DNA of 64,000 nt. It comes from Casimicrobiaceae bacterium (GTDB lineage: Bacteria; Pseudomonadota; Gammaproteobacteria; Burkholderiales; Casimicrobiaceae). The translations under genes were made by a program, and so were the position numbers. The stretch's first letter is position 1. The number at the start of each line of letters is the position of its first letter. The stretch spans positions 248,001 to 312,000 of the forward strand of contig JAPKHK010000001.1 of assembly GCA_026646885.1 (NCBI GenBank), read 5' to 3'. Positions 8,926 through 17,745 of this stretch are shown in pieces. The notes beneath the pieces are model-generated. The model ran no database searches. It worked only from the letters and a program-made list of their open reading frames with translations, and had not been told where the DNA came from.

Positions 8926-10794
8926 CTACCGAGGTGCGCACATCAGCGCGCCTTCGCCCAGCCAGCCCGCGGCGACGGTTTGCAAATACGCGGAGTAGTT
9001 GGTGGTGAAGCGGTGATTCGGGTTATCTCCGCTACGGTTGTAGGCGCGATAGACGGGCAGCAAACCGGGTGGGCAGTTCTTGTTAAAGTCGGACGGTGTG
9101 CTCAAGAAGGCGTTGTAGCTTTCGATCTGCCATGAAAAACTGCTGGGGTCATATCGAACGTCCCAAAACGCGCATTCCGCCGGGCTGACCGTATAGAAAT
9201 GCGAATTGGGGCCGTAGGGCAGCCCGGTTGCGGGATTGATATTCTTGTTTCCATAGAAGCGGCAGACGGGACTGGTGCCGCCGGGACTGAAAGTATTCCC
9301 GGTGCGGTGCCAGTTGCCGACCGCTTGGCTGTCCACGAGGTTTTGTTCGTCCGGACTCATGGTGAGGAAAAACCGATTGAGATCCGGGTTGTAGTATTCG
9401 ACCACCTGCGGCAAGGATCCATAAGTATTGGGCAGCAAATACTCGCTCAGTTCCGTCCAGCGCAAATGCATGGGCGAGAAGTAGTCCAGGCCGGACATGT
9501 TGCTGCAAGCCGCATCCCCGCCCAGCAGACCGCCGCGCAGTTGATAGCCATAGGCATCACTGTAGGTGAAAACCCCGGCGCCGCTGCTGCCTTTCTCGGT
9601 GCTGCCGTTTGAGTACTTGACGGTGATGAAGCGCGCGCTGCGGCTAGAATCGTTAGAATCGTAATAGTCATAACCCTGTGTCATACCCTGGCTAAATTTC
9701 TTGAGGTCACCCTTTGGGTGGTGCAGCACAATCACGGGCGTCGCGGCGTCTACCGGGTTGGGATTCGACCCGGCAAGCATTGCGCCGGATGGAGGCATGC
9801 GATTGAGTCGCAGAAAGGCGACGTCGGTATCGCGGTCGGTGAGAAGAAGCGTGGCGCCACCCCCAACCACGACGTAGTTCGGGGGCACGCTGAGCGAATT
9901 GCATATCGCGGCTTCGAAGAACCAATAGGTAACAATGGTGCTGGCCAGCGCCTGATCCAACATGCAATGATTGGCCGTGAATAGGTAAGGATTCTGGGTG
10001 GATCTTCCGTCTAGGTAAACGCTGTTGAGCAGAGTCCCGGTGCACCTATAGCTGCCGCCGCTATCGGAAAATATGTAGTGCGTAACCGCGGCTGATGCCG
10101 CAAGCAGCGCCTGGGATGGATTCAGCACGCAAGCAATGTCGATTTCGCAATTGTCAGAACGGCCGATGTCCGCTACAGCCTTGATCCGCTGAGGATGCAG
10201 ATCGGCACCCGCGACGAGAAGATGTGAAATCGAGGAAATGGTGAGAGCGGCGCCTTCAAGTACCGCGGATTCACCTGCAAGAATCTCGACGACGCCCGCC
10301 TCTCCTTCCATCACCGGCGACCAGAACTGGGTTTGAGTCGCCAGGGCGGTGGCGGAAATCGGACCAAACACCTGGTCGCGTGCCGCGCCCTTGAAGCGAA
10401 ACTCGATTCCCTCCGACTTCCCCTGGAAGCTCATCTGCATTCTGATTCCCGCGGCCGTCGCGGACGTGAGCTTAATGCGCGCGACCCGCCCTTGCGCTGC
10501 CATTTGCCATTGCAGAGCGCTCAATGCGATTGGATCTCTATTCATCGCGCGCGTGAAACCGATCTTCAAAGGGCGGTTTTTCCTAGGTGCCTCGTTGGCG
10601 CGACGCAACTTCGCTTTTTCGGTTTCCGTCGGCGCGGCCAGGACCAGCTCGTGCGCGACCATCTGCTCGCTGCCGAGGAGCTTCTCAGTGATCAAGGCTT
10701 TGTCGGAAACGTAACGATGGGACGGCAGCCCTTGAGTCTGGGCCCCAGCCAAGAACGGGATGATGACCAAAATGGCAAGCAGAAGACGATGCAT
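8926..10794 (-). CDS. Secreted trypsin-like serine protease with DUF5648-like C-terminus
   Basis: The protein (622 residues) begins at ATG 10794, 6 bases after AAGGAG (10801-10806), and opens with a clear Sec signal (MHRLLLAILVIIPFLAGAQ). The middle part is a chymotrypsin-fold peptidase: TANHC (His near 275), DTDVAFLRLN (Asp near 324) and GSSGAGVF (Ser near 403) give a full catalytic triad. Paired Cys residues around these motifs suggest disulfides, fitting an extracellular enzyme. The last ~170 residues contain repeats such as VEYYNPDLNRFFLTM, NSHFYTVSPAEC and NPNHRFTT, the aromatic pattern of DUF5648, which is often attached to secreted enzymes. Target proteins are unknown. It is convergent to the acyltransferase gene (138 bp apart, no clear terminator seen). 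Upstream, an AT-rich stretch at 10915-10965 contains TATATT on this strand (10923-10928), a possible -10 element, without a convincing -35. Confidence 0.9.
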   Translation of the reverse strand: MHRLLLAILVIIPFLAGAQTQGLPSHRYVSDKALITEKLLGSEQMVAHELVLAAPTETEKAKLRRANEAPRKNRPLKIGFTRAMNRDPIALSALQWQMAAQGRVARIKLTSATAAGIRMQMSFQGKSEGIEFRFKGAARDQVFGPISATALATQTQFWSPVMEGEAGVVEILAGESAVLEGAALTISSISHLLVAGADLHPQRIKAVADIGRSDNCEIDIACVLNPSQALLAASAAVTHYIFSDSGGSYRCTGTLLNSVYLDGRSTQNPYLFTANHCMLDQALASTIVTYWFFEAAICNSLSVPPNYVVVGGGATLLLTDRDTDVAFLRLNRMPPSGAMLAGSNPNPVDAATPVIVLHHPKGDLKKFSQGMTQGYDYYDSNDSSRSARFITVKYSNGSTEKGSSGAGVFTYSDAYGYQLRGGLLGGDAACSNMSGLDYFSPMHLRWTELSEYLLPNTYGSLPQVVEYYNPDLNRFFLTMSPDEQNLVDSQAVGNWHRTGNTFSPGGTSPVCRFYGNKNINPATGLPYGPNSHFYTVSPAECAFWDVRYDPSSFSWQIESYNAFLSTPSDFNKNCPPGLLPVYRAYNRSGDNPNHRFTTNYSAYLQTVAAGWLGEGALMCAPR

Positions 10795-11005
10795 GAGTTG
10801 CTCCTTCAAGCGACAATTCAACACTCGTCTTGAACGCCGCACGCACCGCGACGGCTGACACGGCACGCCGGCAATCCAGGTCTCCGATTTAGGGACCAGG
10901 GGCTCAGACGATGGAGTTCATCAATATAACCGAGTTAAATATCAACAAATGCTACACGAGTCGGCTGATTCAGGTGCTCCAGAATACCGGAACGAGTAAT
11001 ACGCT

Positions 11006-11024
11006 CTCGGGCCGCTTGCCCGAG
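11006..11024 (-). terminator. Possible hairpin downstream of the glycosidase-like gene
   Basis: On the minus strand CTCGGGC, a 5-base loop and GCCCGAG form a perfect 7-bp stem 17 bp after the stop of the upstream gene. There is no T-run after it, so it is a weak candidate for a rho-independent terminator and may only protect the mRNA end. Confidence 0.3.
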
Positions 11025-11041
11025 CCGCCCGAGGCCTTCAA

Positions 11042-13069
11042 TCAAGGCGGCGCGGAGCCCGCGTCGATCTCGGTAAGTACAAAGGACAGTTGCCGCTTGT
11101 CGCGCCCGTTCTCTACCTGATTTGGTACCTTTGCACAGGTGGAAAGCAGACGCAGCTCAACCGCCGTCATTTGCAGAGACGATGGAACAGGGATTTGCAG
11201 ATCAAAGGCGGTGTCCTTGTCGAAGACCCGTTCTGTCGCTTTCATGTCGTTCAGCAAGGCGGTAATCCGGCAAGAAGAGGTTGGTTTGAATTGGCTGGCG
11301 TTGATACGGCCTTTAACAGTGATGTTAGGGCGTTTCGCCGTGAGCGTGACGCCGACTTCGGGTCCGGCCCATGCGAACCATTTCGTGAATCCCCATTCGG
11401 CGGGGTAGGTGCCCCGGACGGAAGAGAAAACCTTCTCCCCGGCGACAAACCGCGATGGCGGGGCAGTGTGCTCGTCGAGAGCGCGGTTAAGCTTGCGGAT
11501 CGCCTCCAAGTGGGGGCCGGGTCGGCCAAACGAATCGCGGACGAGCGTGACCTGCGTATAGGAGTAGAGACGGACACCAGTGAGTTCCACCGTGCCCTGG
11601 GCGCATGCGAACTCAAGGCGCGTATCCGAGAAGACTAGGGGGAATTTGACTTCGATTAACTCCTTGCTGGAGCGAATCTTAACAGTCCGGGTGACACCCC
11701 CGTAGCGAATGGTCAGGTCTCCCTGTCCCGCCGCATGGAGGCGCAGGTGAGTGTCTTTGGTATAATTCCTGAAGCTATCGCGCATCGCCGGTACTGTCTG
11801 ACTTGCAATCCCTCCCGCCCGCAAGCTCAGGCGTTGCGAGCCAGGCTTGCGAGTTATGGAGGCATGCCGGTTCAGCTTCCATCCGAGTTCACCGAGCGAG
11901 AAATCGCCGTTGAATAGGAGACTGGCCTCATAGTCTTGCGCTCCCCACAATGCGTAACCGGCCGTTTGCCTGACCAATGGCAACGCCGCTTTTCGAATGA
12001 ATTCCGCGACTTCTCCGGGCTTGATGGTGGCGTTGTGTTTCATCCACGGGGTATTATCGGTGAAGAGAAACTGCTCTAGAAAGATCTTGTTGTCGGTGGC
12101 CGCCCGCACTTTGTTCTGCATGGCCACAAGGCGCTTGAGGACGACATCGGCGGAATCGGATTCGCCTTCATTTCGAGCGCCCATCGCTGGCGCCCAGTAG
12201 GTCATGACGAAGGGCGATTGCGCATTGTGGTAGGTCGATCGGTGGCTGAACCAGGATACTAGCTTCTCGCCATCGTAAATCGGATCATCGTCAACACGAA
12301 CTTCGGCGCCCGCGTGCGGAATGACGCGCGATAGCGTGGACACGATCCGGTCGGTAAACTGTTTATCGTACCATTCGAATACCAAGGCAAAATCGACACT
12401 CTTGCGCGCCGGAACCGGAAAATTTCCGGCGCGCGCGACGTCGCGCAGAGCCCCGACGGATTGGCCGCTCGCCAGACGGTGTTTCAGCCATCGGTTGAAA
12501 CCAGTCCTTTCGGACAAGTCAAAGCTCTTTGAGCCCGGAGGGACGTTTGCCATTTCCTCCAGAACGGTCCAGAAGTCCTCCCATGATATGAACGCCCCAC
12601 TGCGACACCCCTCGGTTGACTCTCGAATTCTGCTCAGATAACCCTCCCACGCCGTGAGCAGCCTATCCTCCGAAAACAGGCTGGAAATGCGCTCCCGCCC
12701 TGCCAACTCCGTATTTGGATAAAGATCCCAGAGATAAGAAACGCGAAGAAAGACATGCAGACCGCCGTCTCTGGCGGCGCGACAAACTGTGCTGAGCCGG
12801 CGATACGCCTCCTCGTTGTAGCGAATCGGTGCCAAGCCAGGTTGAAACTCGCCCCAGGGGACGACCAGAATAACCGTATTGAACCCGTCCGCGCGCAGCG
12901 TGGAAAAATCGGTACCAGCACGATCCAGGTCGGAATTCCAGAAGTTTCCAGGCCAAGCGTTGCCAAAGTAGGTCGCGCCTCTAAGAAATGGCAACTCCGC
13001 GGCCGCAAGAGGACCTGCAATCAGCAACAATCCGAGCAACAAGGTGCCTGCGTGAAATTTCAAATGCAT
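11042..13069 (-). CDS. Secreted TIM-barrel glycoside hydrolase-like protein
   Basis: A 675-residue exported protein. ATG 13069 is chosen over a TTG at 13090 because it gives a compact signal peptide (MHLKFHAGTLLLGLLLIAG, cut near AAA/ELP). Residues ~25-390 read like a clan GH-A (beta/alpha)8 barrel: GFNTVILVVPWGEFQPG, HVFLRVSYLWDLYPN, then Glu in ISWEDFW (near 163) and Glu in IFLEQFLFTD (near 332) at a spacing suitable for acid/base and nucleophile. The remainder looks like beta-sandwich carbohydrate-binding modules (HLRLHAAGQGDLTIRYGG). I cannot assign a GH family or a substrate; polysaccharide turnover is a guess from the fold and export. It lies 247 bp upstream of the protease gene on the same strand, and its composition is more A/T-rich than its flanks. 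Confidence 0.65.
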   Translation of the reverse strand: MHLKFHAGTLLLGLLLIAGPLAAAELPFLRGATYFGNAWPGNFWNSDLDRAGTDFSTLRADGFNTVILVVPWGEFQPGLAPIRYNEEAYRRLSTVCRAARDGGLHVFLRVSYLWDLYPNTELAGRERISSLFSEDRLLTAWEGYLSRIRESTEGCRSGAFISWEDFWTVLEEMANVPPGSKSFDLSERTGFNRWLKHRLASGQSVGALRDVARAGNFPVPARKSVDFALVFEWYDKQFTDRIVSTLSRVIPHAGAEVRVDDDPIYDGEKLVSWFSHRSTYHNAQSPFVMTYWAPAMGARNEGESDSADVVLKRLVAMQNKVRAATDNKIFLEQFLFTDNTPWMKHNATIKPGEVAEFIRKAALPLVRQTAGYALWGAQDYEASLLFNGDFSLGELGWKLNRHASITRKPGSQRLSLRAGGIASQTVPAMRDSFRNYTKDTHLRLHAAGQGDLTIRYGGVTRTVKIRSSKELIEVKFPLVFSDTRLEFACAQGTVELTGVRLYSYTQVTLVRDSFGRPGPHLEAIRKLNRALDEHTAPPSRFVAGEKVFSSVRGTYPAEWGFTKWFAWAGPEVGVTLTAKRPNITVKGRINASQFKPTSSCRITALLNDMKATERVFDKDTAFDLQIPVPSSLQMTAVELRLLSTCAKVPNQVENGRDKRQLSFVLTEIDAGSAPP

Positions 13070-13228
13070 TCTCAGCGAAGACCGTCTCAATGCGACAATT
13101 TTGACACACAGACCGCGAGCTGGCGAGGCTGCCTTACTTGATCAGAATGACCGAGGAGCGTTCCCCGGCAATTCGTCTGCAATCAAGAATTTCAGTTTTC
13201 ACTCAATTATCCGACGACCGGCAAAGCC

Positions 13229-13894
13229 TTATGTGTCTAATGATCCCAAACGTGGCGAGAGTGTTGAGCGCGAGCGTTGGGCAACGACTTCCCACACACT
13301 CTTGGGCAATCGATAGCGGTGAATCACCTGCTCGCGGATGGAGACGAGCTTCCAACCCTCGGCAAGGAGCGCGGTGAGGGAATCTCGATCGAAGAACCGC
13401 TTCGGCCTGCCATTCACCAGGTAGTAATTCTCCGCGATCTGCGGATGCCCGCTCGCACCGTGATTGTGGTCATTGACGGAATTCACCCGGCATAACAATA
13501 GGCCTTGGGGTTGCAAGGCCTCAGCAATGCGCCGCAGTAACTCCCGAGTCGGCTCCCAGGGAAAATAGTGCAGAGACAGACTCGCGATAACCACTGGAAC
13601 ACTGCCGGCGGCAACTGGAAGCGGCGCGAACAGATCCTGCTGATGGTAGACGGCATTGGGCGCTTCGTTACGCGCACGCTCGATGGCTGCCGCAGCGTGA
13701 TCGATGGCTACGACTTTCTGGCCGGCGGCGAGCAGTTCCCGGGTATCGCGGCCCTCGCCGCAACCCAATTCCAGAATGGCTTTGCCCGCGGCGCGCTGCG
13801 CAATTAGGGGCAGCCAGGGTCGAAGCCAGGGGTCATCAATTTCGGGGCGGTATGCAGTGCATGTGCCGGGATCACCGGCGGTGGCGTTTCGCAC
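13229..13894 (-). CDS. SAM-dependent class I methyltransferase
   Basis: The protein contains the class I methyltransferase motif I AILELGCGEGRDTREL and an acidic strand-2 end VVAIDHA, followed by VVIASLSLHYFPW (motif IV/post-IV) and GLLLCRVNS; the substrate cannot be told. The frame is open well upstream into msrB, but the likely start is GTG 13894, which lies two bases after the msrB stop (TAA at 13897-13899) and gives a 221-residue protein of normal size. Close packing suggests co-transcription with msrB. The C-terminal half (NHGASGHPQIAENYYLVNG and a phenylalanine-rich segment) resembles tellurite-resistance/TehB-like or small-molecule methyltransferases, but this is a weak resemblance. 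Confidence 0.85.
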   Translation of the reverse strand: MRNATAGDPGTCTAYRPEIDDPWLRPWLPLIAQRAAGKAILELGCGEGRDTRELLAAGQKVVAIDHAAAAIERARNEAPNAVYHQQDLFAPLPVAAGSVPVVIASLSLHYFPWEPTRELLRRIAEALQPQGLLLCRVNSVNDHNHGASGHPQIAENYYLVNGRPKRFFDRDSLTALLAEGWKLVSIREQVIHRYRLPKSVWEVVAQRSRSTLSPRLGSLDT

Positions 13895-13896
13895 GG

Positions 13897-14292
13897 TTAG
13901 CGGTTCTCGAAGCTCAGTGCCGCGGAATTGACACAATAGCGCAGGCCCGTTGGCTGCGGCCCGTCGTCGAAGACATGGCCCAAGTGGGCGTCGCAACGCG
14001 CGCAGAGAATCTCGGTGCGCACCGTGGAAAGCGAGTGGTCAGTCGTGGTGCGAATAACGTCGGGTTTGGCTGGTGCCCAGAAACTGGGCCAGCCGCAGCC
14101 GGCGTCGAATTTGGTGTTGGAGTCGAAAAGCTCCTCGCCGCAGCAGATGCAGCGATATTGCCCGGGCTGCCAATGATCCCAATAGCGCCCGGCAAATGGC
14201 GCTTCGGTGGCCTTGTGCCGCGTCACCTCATATTCTTCAAAGCTGAGCTGATCTCGCCATTCGCGTTCACTCTTGCGAACGATTTCGCTCAT
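13897..14292 (-). CDS. msrB: Peptide-methionine (R)-S-oxide reductase MsrB
   Basis: MsrB reduces methionine-R-sulfoxide in oxidised proteins, using thioredoxin. The 131-residue protein has the structural zinc ligands as two CxxC pairs (Cys48/Cys51 in CICCGEELF; Cys97/Cys100 in [12 protein letters not shown]), the WPSFW active-site segment and the catalytic Cys120 in RYCVNS. The resolving Cys is probably Cys66 ([10 protein letters not shown]). ATG 14292 is chosen because AGGAG precedes it by about 7 bases; the frame is open further upstream without a signal peptide, so it is cytoplasmic. It is divergent from the GST gene, with 82 bp between them, and followed at once by a methyltransferase gene. 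Confidence 0.95.
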   Translation of the reverse strand: MSEIVRKSEREWRDQLSFEEYEVTRHKATEAPFAGRYWDHWQPGQYRCICCGEELFDSNTKFDAGCGWPSFWAPAKPDVIRTTTDHSLSTVRTEILCARCDAHLGHVFDDGPQPTGLRYCVNSAALSFENR

Positions 14293-14374
14293 CGCCTGTC
14301 TCCTCTTTGGATTTTGTCCAAGAACTTTACGACCATCAAGCAGAAAAGACGTTCCAAGTACAACGAAGGTAATC

Positions 14375-15070
14375 ATGATCGAACTCTACTACTGGACCAC
14401 GCCCAACGGGCACAAAGTGACCTTGCTTCTTGAAGAGCTTGCACTGCCTTACCACATTCATCCAGTCAATATCGGTGCGGGAGAACAATTCAAACCGGAA
14501 TTCCTGGCGATTTCGCCCAACAACCGGATCCCTGCCATTGTCGATACCGAGCCCGCCGACGGCGGGCCGCCGCTGGCGCTATTCGAATCGGGGGCGATCC
14601 TGCTCTATCTTGCGGAAAAGACGCAACGCTTCCTTCCCGCCGACCTGCGCGGACGCCACGAGGTTCTGCAATGGCTATTCTGGCAAATGGGCGGCTTGGG
14701 GCCGATGGCCGGTCAGAACCACCACTTCGCCCATTACGCGCCGGAGAAGATCGCTTACGCTATCGATCGTTACGTCAAGGAGACGGGCCGTCTTTACGCG
14801 GTCATGAACAAGCGCCTCGCCGACCGGGAGTTTCTGGCCGGAGAATACTCCATCGCCGACATGGCCTGCTACCCCTGGATCATCCCCGAGCGGCAAGGGC
14901 AGGCGCTGGATGACTTTCCGCATCTGGCCCGTTGGCGCAAGCTCATTGCCGAGCGCCCCGCCACGCAGCGCGCCTATGCTCGGGCGAAGCAGATCAATGT
15001 CGCTGCAACTGCGGATGACCCCCGTGCCAAGGCCATTCTTTTCGGGCAGGGCAAGGACGTCGTGCGCTAG
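14375..15070 (+). CDS. Glutathione S-transferase, YfcG/YghU (Nu-class) type
   Basis: A 231-residue cytosolic GST. Residues 1-85 are the thioredoxin-like domain ([31 protein letters not shown] with the cis-Pro; [14 protein letters not shown], the Glu-Ser pair that binds the gamma-glutamyl group). The rest is the helical domain with [13 protein letters not shown], the usual N-capping box. Motifs TTPNGHK and [15 protein letters not shown] match the YfcG/YghU group, which act mainly as disulfide-bond reductases using glutathione. GAAGG precedes ATG 14375. It faces msrB head to head, which would suit a shared redox response. Its stop overlaps the ttcA stop on the other strand in the sequence CTAG. 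Confidence 0.92.
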   Translation: MIELYYWTTPNGHKVTLLLEELALPYHIHPVNIGAGEQFKPEFLAISPNNRIPAIVDTEPADGGPPLALFESGAILLYLAEKTQRFLPADLRGRHEVLQWLFWQMGGLGPMAGQNHHFAHYAPEKIAYAIDRYVKETGRLYAVMNKRLADREFLAGEYSIADMACYPWIIPERQGQALDDFPHLARWRKLIAERPATQRAYARAKQINVAATADDPRAKAILFGQGKDVVR

Positions 15071-15972
15071 CGATCGCCTGATTCGAGCGGCGCGATCCAA
15101 TCCTGCGGATCGAAGGCCCGGTCGCCCTCGGGCTCTGGTCGCCCGCTCGCTTCAACCGCTTGGAAATCGTGCAGACTGCCATCGAGCAAGTGGCTTGGAA
15201 CGACATGCATCATGGCGTTGAAAATGGTCTCGACGCGCCCGGGGTATTTCTTCTCCCATTCGCGCAGCATCTGGCCGACTTGCCGGCGTTGCAGATTCTC
15301 CTGTGAGCCGCAAAGATTGCAGGGGATGATGGGGAAAGCGCGGTCTTCAGCATAACGCGTGAGGTCTTTTTCGGGGATGTAGGCCAGGGGCCGGATGACG
15401 ACATTGCGGCCATCGTCCGAGACCAGTTTCGGCGGCATGGTTTTGAGCTTGCCGCCAAAAAAAAGGTTGAGAAAGAAAGTCGCCAGCATGTCGTCCCGGT
15501 GATGCCCCAGGGCGATGCGCGTGGCGCCCAATTCCTGGGCCACGCGGTAGAGCACGCCGCGGCGCAGCCGCGAGCACAGCGAACAATAGGTCTTGCCTTC
15601 CGGGACGACGCGCTTTACGACGCTGTAGGTATCTTGCTCGACGATGCGGAAAGGTACGCCGCGCAAAGCGAGGTATTCGGGCAGCACCTCGGCCGGAAAT
15701 CCGGGTTGTTTCTGATCCAAGTTGACCGCGACCAGGTCGAAGCCAAAGGGTGCGCGCCGCTGCAGAAATAGCAAAAGGTCGAGCAGGGCGTGGCTATCCT
15801 TGCCGCCGGAGAGGCAGACCATGACCTTGTCGCCCGGGCCGATCATGCCGAAATCGGCAATGGCTTTGGTGGTGAGGCGGCGTAATCGCTTGGCGAGTTT
15901 ATTGGCCTCGAAAGCCCGCTTCTGTTCCTCCGGATTGCGGGCGCGGTCGCGGCTTGTGGTTAGGGCATGCAT
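15067..15972 (-). CDS. ttcA: tRNA 2-thiocytidine(32) synthetase TtcA
   Basis: TtcA thiolates C32 of certain tRNAs using ATP, an iron-sulfur cluster and cysteine-derived sulfur. The 301-residue protein has the PP-loop SGGKDS at residues 55-60 and the two cluster CxxC motifs, Cys130/Cys133 (CSLC) and Cys218/Cys221 (CNLC); [14 protein letters not shown] is also typical. ATG 15972 is used. The first 13 bases overlap the end of the upstream Ub/Mut7-C nuclease gene, implying coupled translation. Convergent with the GST gene, the two stop codons sharing 15067-15070. Confidence 0.96.
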   Translation of the reverse strand: MHALTTSRDRARNPEEQKRAFEANKLAKRLRRLTTKAIADFGMIGPGDKVMVCLSGGKDSHALLDLLLFLQRRAPFGFDLVAVNLDQKQPGFPAEVLPEYLALRGVPFRIVEQDTYSVVKRVVPEGKTYCSLCSRLRRGVLYRVAQELGATRIALGHHRDDMLATFFLNLFFGGKLKTMPPKLVSDDGRNVVIRPLAYIPEKDLTRYAEDRAFPIIPCNLCGSQENLQRRQVGQMLREWEKKYPGRVETIFNAMMHVVPSHLLDGSLHDFQAVEASGRPEPEGDRAFDPQDWIAPLESGDR

Positions 15973-16772
15973 GGCGTGTTGCAGTAAGGGGCAGGCGACA
16001 TTTTACCAAGCCCCGGGGCCTCAAGCGCGGCCCGCAGCGCCGCCATCAGTTGCTGCATACGCCGAGAGTGCGAGCCTTCCCACAGCACGCTGCCGCAGCG
16101 CGCGCAGTGGGCAAAGTGCTGATGCCGCTCGCGCACTCCCGGCGGTAGGCGGTCCGCCACGGCCGCCTTGGCAATGGCGGCCAGCGGCTGATTGCAGGCA
16201 AGGCAGCGGCTCAAAGGCCGCATGGCTTGCGCTAAGCCGAGCCGCGCTAGGACTTCTTCGATCTGGGCGATGGGTTTCAGAGCATGCACATAACAGCCGC
16301 GTTCCATTTCCCGCCGCTTCAGCAGTTCGCGATCGCGGGTGAGTACGATGCGCTGCTCGGCAAGCGCGAGCCCAAGAATCTCTACGTCGGCGAAATCGTT
16401 GCGGTACAAGGTGTCGAAACCGGCCATACGCAGCAGGCGGGCGAGGCCGCCCAAATGGGCATCGGCCACGAAGCGCACCTCGCGCCGCGGTTTTGCGCGC
16501 AAGCTTTGCTCCGGCGCGAGGTCGAGCGCTTCGAAAACGGGGTAGAGCGAGATCCGGTCGTTCTGGGCAAGCCGCTGTTCGAAGCGCGCGGGTTGACCAT
16601 TGCGCAGTATTAGATCGACCTCGGTGTGCGGCACGCCGAGCGCTTCGATGACATGCTTGAGGCTGGCGTCGCTTGCGCAGGAGGCGGTGAATTGCCGCTG
16701 CCGGCGCGCCGCGGGAAGAAACTCGTTGAGTTCGGCGTAAAAGCGAAATTGGGCTTCGAGGCGGGTGACCAT
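15960..16772 (-). CDS. Mut7-C (PIN-like RNase) protein with N-terminal ubiquitin-like domain
   Basis: Residues ~1-85 form a beta-grasp, ubiquitin-like domain ([17 protein letters not shown] ... [18 protein letters not shown]), of the type called Mut7-C ubiquitin. Residues ~95-175 are the Mut7-C RNase domain with [39 protein letters not shown] and conserved Asp residues, a PIN-related fold. A zinc ribbon follows, with CLACNQP and [13 protein letters not shown]. No C-terminal di-glycine is present, so it is not an evident sulfur carrier. ATG 16772 is chosen because it begins the Ub domain; TTG 16796, overlapping the previous stop as TTGA, is an alternative. The RNA substrate is unknown. The overlap with ttcA hints at tRNA processing. 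Confidence 0.85.
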   Translation of the reverse strand: MVTRLEAQFRFYAELNEFLPAARRQRQFTASCASDASLKHVIEALGVPHTEVDLILRNGQPARFEQRLAQNDRISLYPVFEALDLAPEQSLRAKPRREVRFVADAHLGGLARLLRMAGFDTLYRNDFADVEILGLALAEQRIVLTRDRELLKRREMERGCYVHALKPIAQIEEVLARLGLAQAMRPLSRCLACNQPLAAIAKAAVADRLPPGVRERHQHFAHCARCGSVLWEGSHSRRMQQLMAALRAALEAPGLGKMSPAPYCNTPCMP

Positions 16773-16792
16773 AGGGGTCCCGCAGGAGCGGT

Positions 16793-17362
16793 TCAAGCGT
16801 CGACGGGCTCGCCCGTGGCGAAAAAGAAGCCGCCCGCGACGTGATGCAGAGTGCGCAGGTTTTCGTCGCAGAAGTTCCAGCGCCCTTCGCGAAAGACCCG
16901 CGGGTCGGCCCAGGCGGCAAGCACCTCAGCCAGGAACAAATCGTATCGGGTGGCGAGGGCCGGCTCTGGAATGATCCTGCACTCCAGCCAGCCCACGCAT
17001 TCGCATAACAAAGGCGCAGCGACGGCGCGCCCGGAAAAGCTGGCCAGTCTCAGTTCGGTGAACTTGTCGTGTTCGCGACCGCTGCAACTGCCTGCCGCGT
17101 GGGTCGCTTGCGCCAGCCGCCTTGTCGGGACGTTCAGGGCGAATTCCCCCGAGGCCTCGACGAGTTCCCGGGTGTAGGTGTTTTTGTCGATGACCACCGC
17201 CACCTTGGGCGGGTCGAAGTCCAGCGGCATCACCCATGCGGCAGCCATGACGTTGCGTTGCTCCCGCCAGGCGCTGCTCACCAGGGTGACCGGGCCGTGA
17301 TTGAGCAGGCGGTAGGCCTTGGGCAGAGGAACGTCGACTCGAGTCTGATCGATCATGGCCAT
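16793..17362 (-). CDS. Flavin reductase-like (FMN-binding split barrel) protein
   Basis: A 189-residue protein of the flavin reductase / DIM6-NTAB family, which bind FMN in a split-barrel and usually reduce flavins with NAD(P)H. LLNHGPVTLVSSAWREQRN, AAAWVMPLDFDPPKVAVVI and GEFALNVPTRRLAQ are the family core. A second ATG at 17356 is an alternative start; AAGGTGG, about 9 bases before 17362, favours the first. It lies just 8 bp downstream of a small exported-protein gene and 20 bp upstream of the Ub/Mut7-C gene, within a minus-strand directon. No partner oxygenase is encoded nearby, so its physiological role is open. Confidence 0.88.
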   Translation of the reverse strand: MAMIDQTRVDVPLPKAYRLLNHGPVTLVSSAWREQRNVMAAAWVMPLDFDPPKVAVVIDKNTYTRELVEASGEFALNVPTRRLAQATHAAGSCSGREHDKFTELRLASFSGRAVAAPLLCECVGWLECRIIPEPALATRYDLFLAEVLAAWADPRVFREGRWNFCDENLRTLHHVAGGFFFATGEPVDA

Positions 17363-17369
17363 GCGTATA

Positions 17370-17708
17370 TCACCCCACCTTCAGTTTTGCAGCCCAGACT
17401 CTGCACGCGTTGATACTCTCGCTAGTGGGTGGCGAAGCGATGATTGGAGTCATTTGGCTGCCAGCGCCCATTTTCGGCGCGTGAATGACGACGCGTTCTT
17501 CTTCGCTGCTTTCATCGCTGGCTTCGTGCTGCGAGTAGCCACCGCCCGCGCCTTGAGGGGCGGTGCCGCGGAGCACGGTGGTTTGTTCGCGAACCGCGTC
17601 CTGAGAGATGGTCTGGGTCGCCGTCGCAGAGGAGGCAGTCGTCCACGCGAAATGAGCCATCAGAGGGATGACCATTCGCAGCCACGAGCAAGAACTGCGG
17701 TGACACAT
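17370..17708 (-). CDS. Small putative secreted protein, unknown
   Basis: I do not recognise this 112-residue protein. ATG 17708 is chosen because AAGGAA (17715-17720) stands 6 bases before it and because it creates a signal-like N-terminus (MCHRSSCSWLRMVIPLMAHF, then AWTTASSATA). The mature part is Ser/Glu- and Gly-rich (GAGGGYSQHEASDESSEEER), looks disordered, and has a single late Cys. It follows another small exported-protein gene by 37 bp and precedes the flavin reductase gene by 7 bp. Could be a periplasmic or cell-surface peptide; also could be a fast-evolving remnant. Confidence 0.55.
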   Translation of the reverse strand: MCHRSSCSWLRMVIPLMAHFAWTTASSATATQTISQDAVREQTTVLRGTAPQGAGGGYSQHEASDESSEEERVVIHAPKMGAGSQMTPIIASPPTSESINACRVWAAKLKVG

Positions 17709-17745
17709 AAAAAATTCCTTCTGGCAGCCAAGCACCGGGATCGGC

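Noticed and set aside
10911-11120. Plus-strand ORF of 69 residues in the gap and overlapping the glycosidase-like gene
   Set aside because: No ribosome site, no domain, and most of it overlaps the real minus-strand coding sequence.
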